NCBI GenBank assembly: GCA_014773175.1
Contig: VXCM01002074.1
Coordinates: forward strand, 61,196-125,195
Length of the DNA: 64,000 nucleotides
Source: Lucifuga dentata
Lineage: Eukaryota; Chordata; Actinopteri; Ophidiiformes; Bythitidae
Direction of reading: 5' to 3'
Below the pieces are notes generated by a model. It saw only the letters and a program-made list of their open reading frames with translations. It searched no databases and was not told the origin of the DNA. The stretch's first letter is position 1, and each line of letters starts with the position of its first letter. Below, one piece after another: positions 1 through 12,379 of the stretch. The translations under genes and the position numbers were made by a program.

Positions 1-542
1 TATTGTGATGACTGTGGGAGGCTAGTAGTGCTCTGTCTGGATTATTATCAAGTCAGTGCTGTTAGTGTGCTGCTTCAGGAAACTTTAACAGGTTCTGGCC
101 TTTATAAGTAGTATAAAATAAAGGTGACTCTCTAAATTTTATTTGACTGCCCAATGTATGTTTGCATTTTTGTATAAATTAGTACACCACATAGGATATG
201 TAACATGTATGTGTGAATTAATGTTTAACTATACTTTATACGCACTATACATTTACTTAAAAAAATGTAAAGCCATTTGAATTACTATCTAAAAGGTATC
301 CAATTTTCTCTCAGGTAAAAATGTTGAACAGTATGCAAAATGTGGTCAGTAGCTGAAAGTCATTGACTGTGCATGTGTAATGAATTCATGTGCATGTTCC
401 TGTATCAGTGTGCTGCTTTTTGAGAACAGTGCCCAAAGAGAATCAATTAAATAATGGCCTACTAAACTAACCGCAGAATTCCCTAAGTGGTGTCATCACA
501 GGCTCACTGTGGAAATCTGGAGGGTAGGGAGATCATATTTCT

Positions 543-548
543 GGTGTG

Positions 549-581
<33 letters not shown>
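543..581. repeat. (GT)n microsatellite
   Basis: GT dinucleotides over 39 bp with one TTT interruption. Confidence 0.95.
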
Positions 582-781
582 ATTTAAAGAAAAAGAGAAG
601 TGGAACATCCTTTATCAGAACAATGAAGACCGTGCTTCACCAGATTACTTCAATATGAATTACTTATGTTTGTATTCAGTTTGACCTGACAGTGATATTA
701 ATATACAATATTTTCAAGATTTGTTCAGCTTACATGGAATGATGTTTAGTATAAATTTCATAGTTTTCTTCATGGTGTGGC

Positions 782-1333
782 TAAAAGATCATACCAGTCA
801 TTTGCATATTTAAGGCCAAAAAAATACAACCCTCATACAGTACATATTACATTACTGCCAACCATTTTCCAAAACATACGACTGAAGTGGTAAATTTTAG
901 AAATGTTTTTCTTACTTCCAGACTACTATTAGTTTCAGTTCCTTCCAATATGCTATAAAAATCAACTTGTTGAGATTTGAAATGTGCTTGAGATAGATAA
1001 TCAATCACAGCGGACCACATGCCGTTATTATTTTTTGTCAAAGTTACTTAACCAATCCAATACGGAGGTACAAGGAAGAAAATGTATTTCTCTTTACTGA
1101 GAAATTAAAATGACAGTGCCCTCTACAATCCCATGTAGGTGTTAGCAGTAGGTGTTACACTGAATTTTAAGGTGGGTGTATCACCTGAACATTTGATATT
1201 AGGGCATTTGGCAAAATTACAGGAAACCAAAATATAGTTTTATGTTTTGGAAAATGGTTGACAAGAACATAATGTGTTATGCAGGTAGTAACTGTTGGGC
1301 TTGAATATATAAAACCATCAGTATGGTCCTTTA
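782..1333 (+). mobile_element. Non-autonomous inverted-repeat element (MITE-like), copy 1
   Basis: The segment begins TAAAAGATCATAC and ends GTATGGTCCTTTA, which are near-perfect reverse complements. Comparing the left end with the right ends of the other two copies extends the match to about 36 bases. The interior matches the copy at 27000-27570, for example AAATCAACTTGTTGA and AAGGTGGGTGTAT. No transposase is encoded. The ends would fit a TA target duplication, but this is ambiguous because TA could be part of the repeat. Confidence 0.65.
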
Positions 1334-1854
1334 AGCTATTAGCACACCAAAAGAGGAATTTTACTCTGAAGATAAAAGTAATGAAGTTGTTTGTTTTAGT
1401 GAACCTTAGCGGGACTAATCTTTGGTTCGATCATTCCCATCTGTCTGCGGCCAGAAATTAGAAGCACATTGCTTTACTCCATCTGTGTACCTGAATGTCC
1501 GATCAATACTTAGTTTTATGTATCATCAAATGAACACAATTCTAATTGCTGCTGTCTGTCTTTGGATGCCAAAACAGACTTCAGACCCACAAATCTGCAC
1601 ATACAGACATGCACATAGATCTTCAAACTACAGACACTACGTGCATCTTCTAAAAAGTGCAAAAGTGCAGCATAAGAGGTTGCACCAGAAAACACTCATC
1701 TCAGTCTTGTCTCACAGACTGATACTTTGGTGAATGGTGCAGCCAGCAGGCTTAAGAGTATATAAGAGTGTGTTTTTGGGTGTGTCCCTTCTACAATCTA
1801 TGCAGCACAGAGCATGCAGAAAGAGAAATTAAACGCCTTTAGCCCATCATTAAC

Positions 1855-2115
1855 AGAATGCAGAGAGAGATCGAAAGAGAGAGCAATGAAAGTATAAAGG
1901 CAATATAGAAGCAGGTTAATTGAAGAAGATAAAAGATGATAGAAAATGGAAAGTGAAGAAGCATACCCCAGAAGAGGAGTAGAAATGATGCAATGGGATT
2001 AAGGAGAGGTGGTGAGGAGAGGAAGAGGAGGGACAGATTAGTAGAATGAGTGGAAAGAAGGGAGGAGGAGAAGGTGGAGGTAGAGGAAGAGCAAAGAATG
2101 GGGGGGGTGGGGGTT
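1855..2115. repeat. Purine-rich (GA) tract
   Basis: About 260 bp of almost all A and G on the plus strand (GGAGAGG, AGAAGGTGGAGG types), ending in GGGGGGTGGGGG. It is a low-complexity tract, not a perfect tandem array. Confidence 0.8.
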
Positions 2116-2229
2116 ATGATGAATTAAAGATGACACTCTCCGGCAGTGTGGCTTCTAAAGATCACACTGTCTGCTAATGCAATGTTAATGAATGCAAATG
2201 ATGTGCCTAACCTCTCTGACCACAGAAGT

Positions 2230-2231
<2 letters not shown>

Positions 2232-2274
<43 letters not shown>
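2232..2274. repeat. (GA)n microsatellite
   Basis: Perfect AG dinucleotide array of 43 bp. Confidence 0.95.
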
Positions 2275-2278
<4 letters not shown>

Positions 2279-2505
2279 CTATGCCTGTCACTGAATGACT
2301 CACTGACTGACCACTGTAGTATGATTAGATGTGCGTCTGTTGTCAGCAGCCTTAGGGTGGATGTGCATCGACTATTTGGCAACCTTGCCTCAGGGAGCTG
2401 TTGTGTTTTTCCTCTTTCTCTTCCTCAACAAGTCTATTACACACCACTAATAGTGTAGACAAGTATAGACATATACTGTATGTGTGTGTATGTAGATAGG
2501 TAGAT

Positions 2506-2510
<5 letters not shown>

Positions 2511-2553
<43 letters not shown>
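2511..2553. repeat. (GA)n microsatellite
   Basis: Perfect GA array of 43 bp, about 240 bp after the preceding GA array. Confidence 0.95.
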
Positions 2554-2555
<2 letters not shown>

Positions 2556-2819
2556 CTTGTCATGTCATAAGGTTGAATCTTAAGTTTTATGTGACCTGGC
2601 AGCCCAGATGTTTGAGGCCAAGAGAATGTCACCTTGCTATGATTATAAAATAATTTCATTATGCTCTACACATAATGCATATACATTAATTTTCCTATCT
2701 TGTGAGGCATTCTTCCTAACATCTGCTGCTGATTTTACTTTGGCTTCTTTTCCCCCTTTCCTGTGTCTCGTGGTTTTTCCCTCTCATCTCAGATACTGAC
2801 CTGGTCTTCTTTCAAGTCC

Positions 2820-2823
2820 ACTG

Positions 2824-2860
<37 letters not shown>

Positions 2861-2883
2861 CAATCTATAATTTGTGAGNACTG

Positions 2884-2924
<41 letters not shown>

Positions 2925-2942
2925 CAATCTATAATTTGTGAG
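2820..2942. repeat. (GT)n with N-joined duplication
   Basis: ACTGTTG + (GT)n + GCGAGCAATCTATAATTTG + TGAG occurs twice, at 2820-2878 and 2880-2942, with a single N at 2879 between. The second copy has four more bases of GT. This is probably an unmerged overlap of contig ends. Confidence 0.85.
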
Positions 2943-4904
2943 TCTCTTCATTTAATTCTGTCTGCAGCTCAGTGATGTGAGGCTTGTGTATCCCATCACT
3001 CTGCACTAATGTCTCAGAGGATGGCAGATTATTTTCTGTTCAATTTTCAGATCAGCCACATTGTCATTTCTGTCTTCAGGGAGAGATAGAAGTAACACAT
3101 TTCTTTTGATGTATTTCAGTTGACTCTTGTGCATCTTCTATTTAAAGATAGTATGACTGACACAGTTTTACTGCGCTGCAGATTAGAAATGCCTCAAATC
3201 TGTGTTTGCAAGGATTGTCTTCTCTGTTGAATATAGCAACTCAATCAAAGATATCAATTCTTTCATGTTCTTTCTACCCAGAAGCAGTGCTATGGCTATA
3301 TCTCCCAATGTGCTACTTTAACCAATGAGCAAAAACACAGTCATTCAGTACTTTTCCACATACGTTAAAAAATTGATTCTATTATTAAAGTCAAGTTTTT
3401 CAAATGTCTTATAAACATCATAATTAGATTGAAGTCAACATAATTTGACACTGGTGTAATCTGACTCAGATATCTAGATTATTTCCACGCATGCATTGCC
3501 TCACCTAGCAGCAATTGAGCAATGCGTCATGTATATGCGACGCGCAGCAGCATCCTAATAATTGCATGTGGCTTATTTCACATTTTCGCCTATGTTGCGC
3601 ATGTAAACATACTTTCTGTTTTCAAATCAGCTCAAAATTCTCCCCCATGCTGGACTTGTGCCAATCTTGGGAACTCATAGGTATCTCTACAGGGGTGCTT
3701 ACTCTCCATTTGTTTAGAAAATGTTTCTCTGTTTCATTTTTTTCAAAACTGTTGTTCTTTTATTCATAAATCCCCTGAGTGGACTGCTGATTAGTTTGGG
3801 ATACACAGCAGCCTTCACTCCTGTTTGTTTGTCACTTTGTTTTCAGCCATGTATTAAGATGCCACACTCAGCAGGCTACCATGGGGCTTCATCATTGTTA
3901 AGTGCTCATTTCAATCCTGCTGATTTCGTTTCTTTGTTTTCCATCTCTGTCTGACTGTTTTTTTCTTTCATCTCTTTCTCTTTTTCTGTCCTCCCATCTT
4001 TATTTCATTTCTGAGGAAAGATAAATCCCTCTTAAATGTGCTTGTTCAAAATCCTGGGATCTTATTTCAGTTTCTTGCAGCAATCACAAAGAGGAGGCCC
4101 TCTCAGCCCAGCATACAGCATCTGGACATGATTGTCTCATTGAATTACAAAGTGTACCAGCATCCTTGAGCAGGCGGACATAGTAAGGGGGGTTGAAGGA
4201 TAGATGAATGGAAAAGATGTGTTATGGGATGGGATGGGAAATCCACTGAGAATTGTCTGCCGTACTGACAGAAGAGGCAGAGAGAGCTTAAGAGAGGCGC
4301 TTCAGCACATGTTCTATCGACTAACAGCCATGCAATCATACAGCCATGGTCACAAAAGGGGAAATGGCAAAGACATGCTAACGTACTGACTTGCAAACTC
4401 CAGACTTAAACATATACATAAAGGCACAAAGATGGTGGAAAGATTGGGCAATCCATTCCTGCTGTTATTTCTTCTCTGACCTCTTCTTTCTTTAGGCCAA
4501 GTGCTTGCAATATGCAATCATCCGTGTCTGTGCGATGTATCATGCGACTGCCTGCTGACATGTAATTGTGTGAAGAGGGCTGGCGTATCGATCTGAAATG
4601 CAGGTCCACATCAATGTTTAATGCAGTCTCTCTCACTCTTCCATTTCTCTCTCTGCCTCTCCCTATCCCTCTTTCTCTATCTGTGGAAACAGTCTACCAT
4701 TTGGTATTGATCCATCACTTGCTAATGAGAAGAGGCTGTATTTTCTAGGATTGGAAGCTATAGGTCTTTGGTTATGGTAATTTGTGGGGGTTTGGACAAG
4801 ACAGTGGAAGTGTATATACTTGAATGAGCCTTAGTCCAGGATTGCTGATACTTGTCATTTCCTGATTTCATTTGAACCATTGGTTGTGCACGTTCTCAAG
4901 ATGC

Positions 4905-5640
4905 AATACCTGCAAAAGTTGTGGGGTCAGTAATGGCAACTTCTTTCAAGGGTCACAGCTCAACCAGAAAAATGGCTGAAGGTTTGAAGAAGAAGCACAT
5001 TAAGTTTCAAGTTTCAAGTTTATTTCATTTATATAGCACTTTAAAAGCAAACAGGTTTTGCACCAAAGTGCTTCACAAAGATGGACATGTCTGCATATAC
5101 ATACAAGCACAGACACTTATTACATAAATGAATAAGACAATATTAAAAAACAAGATTAAAATAGAAACATGTTTGAATACAATTTAAAACCCAGGAAATC
5201 AGTTCAAAATAGAAAAACAAGTTAAACACAATTAAAAGCCAGAGAATAAAAGTGGATCTTGAGGTGCCTCTTAAAAGCATCGACAGACTCAGCCTGTCTA
5301 ATGGTATCTGTCAGGCTATTCCAGAGCCTAGGGTCCGCTACAGAAAAAGCTCTGTCCCTGGCCTTTTTTTCCCTTGAACGAGGTACATCCAGCCTGCCGT
5401 GGTGATTAAGCATGGCGATATTTGTTTAATGGCCTCATGCACTCTCTGTTGTTGTTTCTTTCACATAAATAAAATGCTCATCTCCTTCATTGTCGCCATC
5501 TTTGTTATACTGTTGAGTAAAAGTAGCTTTTAAGCTGTTTTCACATTCATATAGTATTTAATTCTCCAGATTGACAGAAAATATGCAAATATGTGAAAAA
5601 TGCTGCTTAGACAGAGACAGTGTGTGCAAGCATATGTTGA
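4905..5640 (+). repeat. Old interspersed repeat, copy A, interrupted by a LINE fragment
   Basis: Two pieces match a single stretch at ~35930-36315. The left piece contains AACCAGAAAAATGGCTGAA. The right piece contains TTTAATGGCCTCA, an AAAATGCT-ATCT block, CAGATTGACA and TGTGTGCAA. The two pieces are separated here by the LINE fragment at 5005-5418. The family is not identified. Confidence 0.5.
5005..5418 (-). mobile_element. 5'-truncated non-LTR retrotransposon (LINE) 3' fragment
   Basis: On the minus strand, 5413-5222 encodes the carboxy end of a LINE reverse-transcriptase polyprotein: RDRAFSVADPRLWNSL, then IRQAESVDAFKRHLK and a stop. The AFSVA-PRLWNSLP-IR-FK-LK pattern is typical of this end in fish LINEs (L2/CR1-like, from memory). 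About 200 bp of 3' UTR follows, including the ATTTATATAGCACTTT block, and it ends in a short AGTTTCA repeat at ~5004-5022. There is no endonuclease or polymerase core, so the fragment is inactive. Confidence 0.8.
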
Positions 5641-7909
5641 AACAGAGTATAATATTGGTCTATGAGTCAACCCATGTCTTTAGTGTTATTCAGAAAGGCT
5701 CACATTCAGTGATGTACTCGCAACAAATCCTCTGGCCTTTCAGCCTTTTGAAGCCAGACCAACTACTCTGACACCTACAAGCTATTGTTTTCCAATAGAT
5801 TTATGAGCCACAGTTACATAGTCAACATTAAGCTCTCTCTGTTAATAATTTTCCCACAGACTAAACTGCTAGTAAACCTGCTGTGTTTAATTTATTGGTG
5901 CTCACAAGTGGAGCTGACATAGCAGAATATAAATGCAGGAGAAACACTCTGGGCTATCCTCCAAACATTAGGGACTACAGCATGTTGGTGTCTTTCCTTC
6001 CATCTTTTCCTTCCACATGACTTGCTAAAAAAAAGAAAAAGTGAATGGAGAGTACATGGGAGTGTGGACACATAATTCCCATCAGAATAAGGGAACGCAC
6101 AGAGGAACAAAAAGGAGGAGTAATTGTTCAAATGAAATTTTTATGGTCTAAGCTTGAGGAGTAGTTCTAAAAGAAAATAAGCACCCCAACTTTTCAAATG
6201 AATGAAAACAAAAGAAAATCATTTTTTATGGATTAAGAAATATTTTTATCAGGAAAAAAGTCTTATATAAAATAGACCAGTTAGTCTTTTTTCCAAAAAT
6301 GTAGATGAATAGATTCCCAGTAACTGGATTAATTTATAACCACAGGTCACAGAAAAATCTAAAACTTCAGAGGTAGTATAATGTTTAAAATGCTTTTTTT
6401 TTTTTAATCAATAAGGGTAGTGTATTTAGAAATAAAATTCTTCAAATCCACTTAAGATTAAATGGATGAGTGGTCCACATAACAGCCCACTTCAAACACA
6501 GACACGCATGGGTACACTCAAGGGACATTTCCCAAATCCCCCGTGCCAGTGGACAGGTGTGTGTGCTATGGCAGGACGGTCATCTGAGCCCCACCCCGCT
6601 GCTAATAACCAATTAGCATACTCCATTTACACATCTGCTGCTCTAGTATTTTGTTAATGGCAGATATTAGGTCACATGGCATGGCTTATCTCACCTCCCA
6701 TGGGTTTTTGACCTTTTTTTTTCCTCACCTACCTTCACCCTCATATGCCTCCCCATTCCTCCTTCCCCCTCTTTTTCGTTTTAAAAGGAAATGGAAAATA
6801 GCCTAGTAAGTGCATATGTGATTTGACTAAAGCTTCTGTGATTTCCCCTGAGAAAGAGCTGGCAGTCCCCACAACGCAGGCTGGTGCTTAGGGCTGTTTC
6901 ATGCTCCTATCTCCCAGGCTGACAGCAGTTGTACAGGCAGGCAGGCAGGCTATAGCTGGCTGGCTGGCTGTGGAAATGAGACAAGGCAGGGCTGATCTTA
7001 GGGAAATTGAAATACTCTGATGGAAGCGGGGTGTGAACAAGGCTGTCATTGTAGGTGTACACAGAAAATTGCTCTCTGAGTTGGCTGGTAAATGTGCATG
7101 TGCATCTCTTTATGTGTGTACTTGCAATATGTGTGTGTGTCCTCATGTATGTGAGTGCACATATGTGTATATGTGTAGCAGAATTACCTGGGCTAATTAG
7201 TTTCGTGTCTGAGGACAGTTTCTCTCAGGAAGTGGGGATTGAGAATGAAAGGCCTCTTTCCTTCCTGCTGGTGGCTTGTCACTCTTCCTCAGCATACTTG
7301 GTTTTTACCAACACCACTTGAACTGTAGATGACAGGTCTCGAGAGCTCCATCATTCGGAATTATTTCTATATCACTGTAAGTTTAGTGAGGTTCCAAATA
7401 AGCAACAGCTGCGGGCTTGTGTTTCCTCTGGCGGAGTAGGTAAAGGGAGGGTGATGAAGGTTGAAACGTCGTCTTGAAGGAGTGCAGGAGTGCGTCTCTC
7501 AGTTCTGTCTTTGCATTTAATCAGAGTGCAAATTCTGTCTCATCCAAAACATGCGTGGGTGTTGCTAGCCAACCATTTGGCTGTGATAGTGAATAACATC
7601 CAAACTGAGAACACAACAACCACATTTCTGAATATTCTCACTCCATCCTTATCTAGTAGATGCCATCATTCAAACATACCATTTACTCTTCCCTCTCCCA
7701 GCTTTTATTTGTTTGGGATAACAAACACAATGGAGGGCAAGTTGTGGCAGGAGACATCGACGAAAGTGAAATATGTTCTGGTTTACTCTCCATAAGATGG
7801 AAGGTTTTGGTCAGAGAATAAACTGTCTGTTGCAGGGGAAATTATGAATCTATCATTACACTGCTGAGGAGGCCAACATGTCACCTGGCTCATCACTCTA
7901 TAAATCTGT

Positions 7910-7915
<6 letters not shown>

Positions 7916-7940
<25 letters not shown>
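7916..7940. repeat. (GA)n microsatellite
   Basis: Perfect GA array of about 25 bp. Confidence 0.9.
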
Positions 7941-7941
<1 letters not shown>

Positions 7942-9099
7942 CCAGCGAAACATGGTAGCTGCCACACTTCTTCTTTCTTACCTGGAGCTATATCAGGTTT
8001 TCAGGTTTCAATGTGCCAACAAGACAGAAAATTAATCAAAACAGGCCTGACAAACTTCTTGGGAGAGCTGCCAGGCCTATTTGTTGATGGTGTGTCAGAG
8101 CATTAGAGAGAGAGAGAAAGAGGGAGGGAGGAAGGAAGGGAGAGAGAGGGTCATCTTTTGTGTTCTTATATTTCATAGATGTGGGCCAGATATGACACAT
8201 TGTGTAATACGGTAAAGTCAACAGTGAGATAGTGAACTGCACTATTCAAATCCAGCTCTTCTCTTACAAATGCTCTTCCAAATGGCAAATGTTCGTTTAT
8301 AAGGCAATAAGTTTTATTTCCACAACTGATATTTCATACAGTGATCCAAAATACTGTATATCTTGAGATATTTTGCAAAAATCACACAAAACGAAAGGTT
8401 ACTGCCCTCATTAAATCTCACATTAGTATGCTTTTCCTAACATATTATTTGCATGTTTTTTAAAGGTTGATTAAGAGAAAGTTGCAAAAAGTGCTCAAGA
8501 CCTCTGTCATGATAGGTTTTGGGGAATGACCGGCTCTGCTCTGCTCAGAGTGAAACAGAAATGGCCTCTACTGTATCTTTGGAAGGCTCTCCTCTCATTT
8601 GTAAGGCAGCTTTCTTTGGGTAAACAATGGGGTAAAGTTCAGCAAGTGCTACCATATATTATTCTCCGTCACCCACGCACATACGCACTCAAAAATACAA
8701 AAATATCCGCTCATTTTTTCCACAAATGGCTGCATTTTGCACAAATACACCCTCACATGCTCACAGAAAGGCAGGATGCATGTACTGTAGTTTCATGCAC
8801 ATACAAATGCATGCACACACTCATACAAACAGAACACAATACAAAGCTTTAACAGCGTGACAGACGCTCCTAGGCATGCCTTTCAGCAAAGTGCCAAGGC
8901 TTTGTTCCCATGTCTCTTGTCTTAACAGAAGTCTAGCAAAGATGGATGAAATGCTGTGAAGGTTTCATCTCCTTTCTGTTCATTGATGATAGTGTCAAGT
9001 GATCACCGGGCCTTGGATGCAGTACAGTTCTGCAGATACTCAAAATAGCTTTTGGAAGCTAACCACTGTGTCTTTCTCCTTCTCTCCTTCTCACTACTG

Positions 9100-9142
9100 T
9101 TTTTTTTTTTTTTTCNTTTTTTTTTTTTTTTCTTTCCTGCAG
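9100..9142 (+). promoter_or_regulatory. ephb1: Exon 2 3' splice site with very long poly(T) tract
   Basis: The tract from 9100 to 9138 is almost pure T with a few C and one unresolved N at 9116, followed by GCAG. This is far longer than a usual polypyrimidine tract. The N marks a join in a homopolymer, so the true length is not known. Candidate branch adenines lie in the CTCACTACTG stretch just upstream (~9090-9099). Confidence 0.8.
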
Positions 9143-9207
9143 AGACTGTGATGGACACTCGGGTGGCCACAGCTGAATTGGGCTGGACAGCGTATCCTAA
9201 CTCTGGG
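9143..9207 (+). CDS. ephb1: ephb1 exon 2: mature N-terminus of Eph receptor B1
   Basis: This 65 bp internal exon reads TVMDTRVATAELGWTAYPNSG after a split first codon whose last two bases are AG. This is the start of the mature extracellular part, just after the signal peptide, and the beginning of the ephrin ligand-binding domain. The acceptor is a 39-nt pyrimidine tract (9100-9138) ending in GCAG, and the donor is GTGAGT at 9208. The exon ends in phase 0 and joins directly to the W of exon 3, giving the family-typical [12 protein letters not shown] junction. The MDTR and ATAELGW motifs are typical of EphB receptors, and from memory the best match is EPHB1. The 65 bp length is also as I remember for this exon in vertebrate EphB genes. 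It has no start codon of its own; the methionine inside it is internal. Confidence 0.95.
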
Positions 9208-11860
9208 GTGAGTTGATCATTGCCAATACATACAAAACAATACTGTACAAGACTAAAGTAGAACTTTCTACTTTAATTCAAACTGTTTGCGTTGGCAGTT
9301 AGATAGGCTGGTATTTAGGTAAGAAAAGTGTCCCACAGGCAGGCAGATCTGTGCCAGACAGACAAATACTCAGGCAGGCAGTCAGGATGGGTGTACGGAC
9401 TTAGTAGTGGCCAGTGTAGCTCCTATTATGGGTATTATTTTCTCTCTGTCCCTGCTCATAATGGCTTAATGACATAATGGGTCCATGTAAGCCCTAGACC
9501 ATAGTACCTAAGTCCTGCTAAATGGAGGCTGGAGGGATACCATAGACATAATGATACTGTAATGATACATTTATGCAGGGAAGTAGAGGTATTAGGATAA
9601 AGTGGAGAGGAGGAGCAAAGAGGATGGAAATGCTCTGGGGCTTTTTCAGATTTTAAGGAAACTAGACTTCGTCTTTCAGGTAGTTTCATGCACATGAAAG
9701 CGTTGAAGTGAAATAAACTGCCAAGTCATCAGAAAGGGAACAGTGTCCTTTGATATTTTTAAGCAAGAGCCCTAGTATCAGAAACATGATTGCCCTGCTA
9801 CACTAATGGACTTCAAGTGAATGTTAAGTATTTGTTCACAGTGCTGTAATTCAGTGAAAAGCTCCTCATCACTGATAGCAGGAATGATAGCAGCAAATAT
9901 TCAGGACAGACAGTGACTGTTTCAAGCATTTCCTGGGTCTTTGGGTCTTTATGAGGCATTTTACACACCAGTAAAAATACCTTTTAATACTCTGGAAAAG
10001 AGCCTTGGCTGTTGTTAGAGCATTTGTCAGCTCAATTATTTGTTTTCTTGAAGGAGTATGAACTAAAATAACCTGGAATCAGAAATAAGATAGTGTGTCC
10101 GCACATGAAACACTGTCTTAAAAGATTTTGGGCTGGCACCTTGCTTGGTGTCAGCCAGTCAAAATACCAATTACTGTAATACCAATTATTTGAAATTGTT
10201 ATTTTAATACCCAACAAAATAACCCATCTGTCATACCCCAAAATTTAAACTTAATGTGCTTCTACAACCAAAGCATCATTTTCTAGAATCATCACTGAAA
10301 GAATCTTTTAACATCCAATACAATGGCAGGTTTTCATGTACAATGTCTAAATTGGCTTAACAGGATCAAAACAGTAAGTTTTTCTGACACAGACCAAGCT
10401 TTTCAGGAAGCTGAGTAAAATATCCCTGAAGAACCTAAGTATGCAAGGAAAAACATTTATGCTCAATGTTATTTTTTTTTTCTCGTTTTGCTTGGTATAA
10501 GACCCAAAATAAGTGACTAGGAAGGAATTTCAATTCTATACTTGTTCTGTGTTGTAATTATTACCCCAGGATACAGTTACTTTTTCCTGTGTTTTGATTT
10601 TTTAATTCTTCACACTCCTCACCAATGAGAGGACTGAGCGTTCTCAGCGGCTTTCGTTGATATATTTTTCTTTCACTTTAAAATTTTCTGCGTGAAAACA
10701 AACAAAACTAACATCTCATTTGCTAACTCAGAACAGAGTTAACAGACTACAGATATGAAAATGACACATTGTTCAAGTCAAGTTTATTTGTGTAGAACAA
10801 CACTGCATAGTGTTTTAAAGGTCTTTATAAGCCCACATCGCAACAATTCGAGACCCAGCACAAGCTTTTGAAGAAATGGGGAAATTCCCTAAAAACGTGG
10901 TGCGTGAGCAAAAAAATTTAGAAGAAACCTTGGGAGATGCAATAGAAAGACCTCCTCATTACACACTGTTCTGCATGACTAACCCACTCTTTGCACCAGA
11001 TTTGGAGACTCTGAGGACTTCTCTTGGGATGAGACATGTTGGTATGGGCTACACGCATTCATCTTGAATCCTGTTTAACACAAGTTATTAAATCTACAGG
11101 ATAAGTTGAGTCAAACCAACAAGGTTTCATTATTCTTACATAAATCTCAATGGAGTAGAGATGATTTGTTTTTCTTTTTTGTAATCGATCACCTTCTCGC
11201 CGCCACATCATTCTCAGTAAAGAGAAATGCAGTAAGACCTCCTGAGTAGAGATGTCTACATTGCTATTTCTATTCAAGCCTGTTCAGTACAGCAAGCCTC
11301 TAGGCACATAGAGCCTCTTGTCTGTGTTGAGCATAGTTTTTTAAGCTGCTTTTATTGTAAGGGTTCAGTGAGGGAGAATTTGCTGTAGGGAGAATAAACT
11401 CATACTGCTCACCGTTAGAACTTACCCTGTTGCTTAGCTGCCTTGACCTTGTAGGTAAAATGTGAGAGAGATACAGTGTAAATGTGTAGAAATGCACTCA
11501 AATATGTTCTTGTTTTCTCTTGAAAACAATTTCACACTTGCACACACAATAGTGTGGTTTTAAAGACCTCTGTTTGAGATAAGGTTATAATTTTATCAAA
11601 TGTGGTCAATGGCAGACAATTTCCCAATATATAACACTTATCTCTGAGACCCAGAGGTGAATCATCATCATGTATTCTATCTTACTGTACCATATCTCAT
11701 AATATAGATTGCAAGTTATAGGTGAAGGTAAGTGAATCATTGATATAACCAAGACTGTATCCTACAGGCTTACAGCCTAGACTGTAGTCTACCTAATCTT
11801 TGACATATGAATAGCTTCTTGGGCACACTGATTTTAATAATGATGTATAACGGTAATGGT

Positions 11861-11880
11861 TTTTTTTTTTTTTTTTTTTN

Positions 11881-11923
<43 letters not shown>
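11861..11923. repeat. poly(T) joined to (AC)n at an N
   Basis: A poly(T) run ends at the N at 11880 and an AC array of about 43 bp begins directly after it. The join may be artificial. Confidence 0.85.
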
Positions 11924-11929
<6 letters not shown>

Positions 11930-12348
11930 CCATAAAGAGAGTAAAGGCACACACCATAATTATTTCCCCATTATCCGACACATCTCATTAATTTTATTTA
12001 ATAATTTTTCCTTCAGGAGTTCATAAGAAGTGTTTATGTGTGTCTAGATGTGTGTGTTTGTGTTTGTCTGACCTGAAGGGTTAATTTTGAAGGATTGCAG
12101 AAGCAGTGTCATTAGTTCCAGTGGTGTAACAGGAGGACATACAGTATCAGGGCTGCTCATGTGAATGTATAATCTAGTGACAGTATGCAGATGCACACTT
12201 ACTTACATGTCAGTATATCTTCCTGAGAGGGCGAGCTCACAGATGAGTATGGCAACCAATATTCCATCATGATGCACATTGCTTCATTTTTACATTCTCA
12301 TTTTTTATTCCTTCTCCCTCTTTCTCCCATGTCACTGCTCCACATGAG

Positions 12349-12349
<1 letters not shown>

Positions 12350-12376
<27 letters not shown>
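12350..12376. repeat. (CT)n microsatellite
   Basis: CT array of about 27 bp. Confidence 0.9.

Positions 12377-12379
<3 letters not shown>

Larger units (their letters stand above)
1..9142 (+). other. ephb1: ephb1 intron 1 (3' portion)
   Basis: This is non-coding sequence before the first recognisable exon. It contains GT and GA microsatellites, a purine-rich tract at ~1855-2115, an inverted-repeat element (782-1333) and an old repeat split by a LINE fragment (~4905-5640). No ORF here encodes a recognisable protein domain apart from the LINE remnant. The signal-peptide exon and promoter of ephb1 are not in the window, so the intron's full length is unknown. Confidence 0.85.

Noticed and set aside
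10771..10812. TCAAGTTTATTTGTGTAG similarity to the LINE 3' tail at 5005-5040
   Set aside because: Only about 25 bases are similar, without coding or a second block; could be chance.
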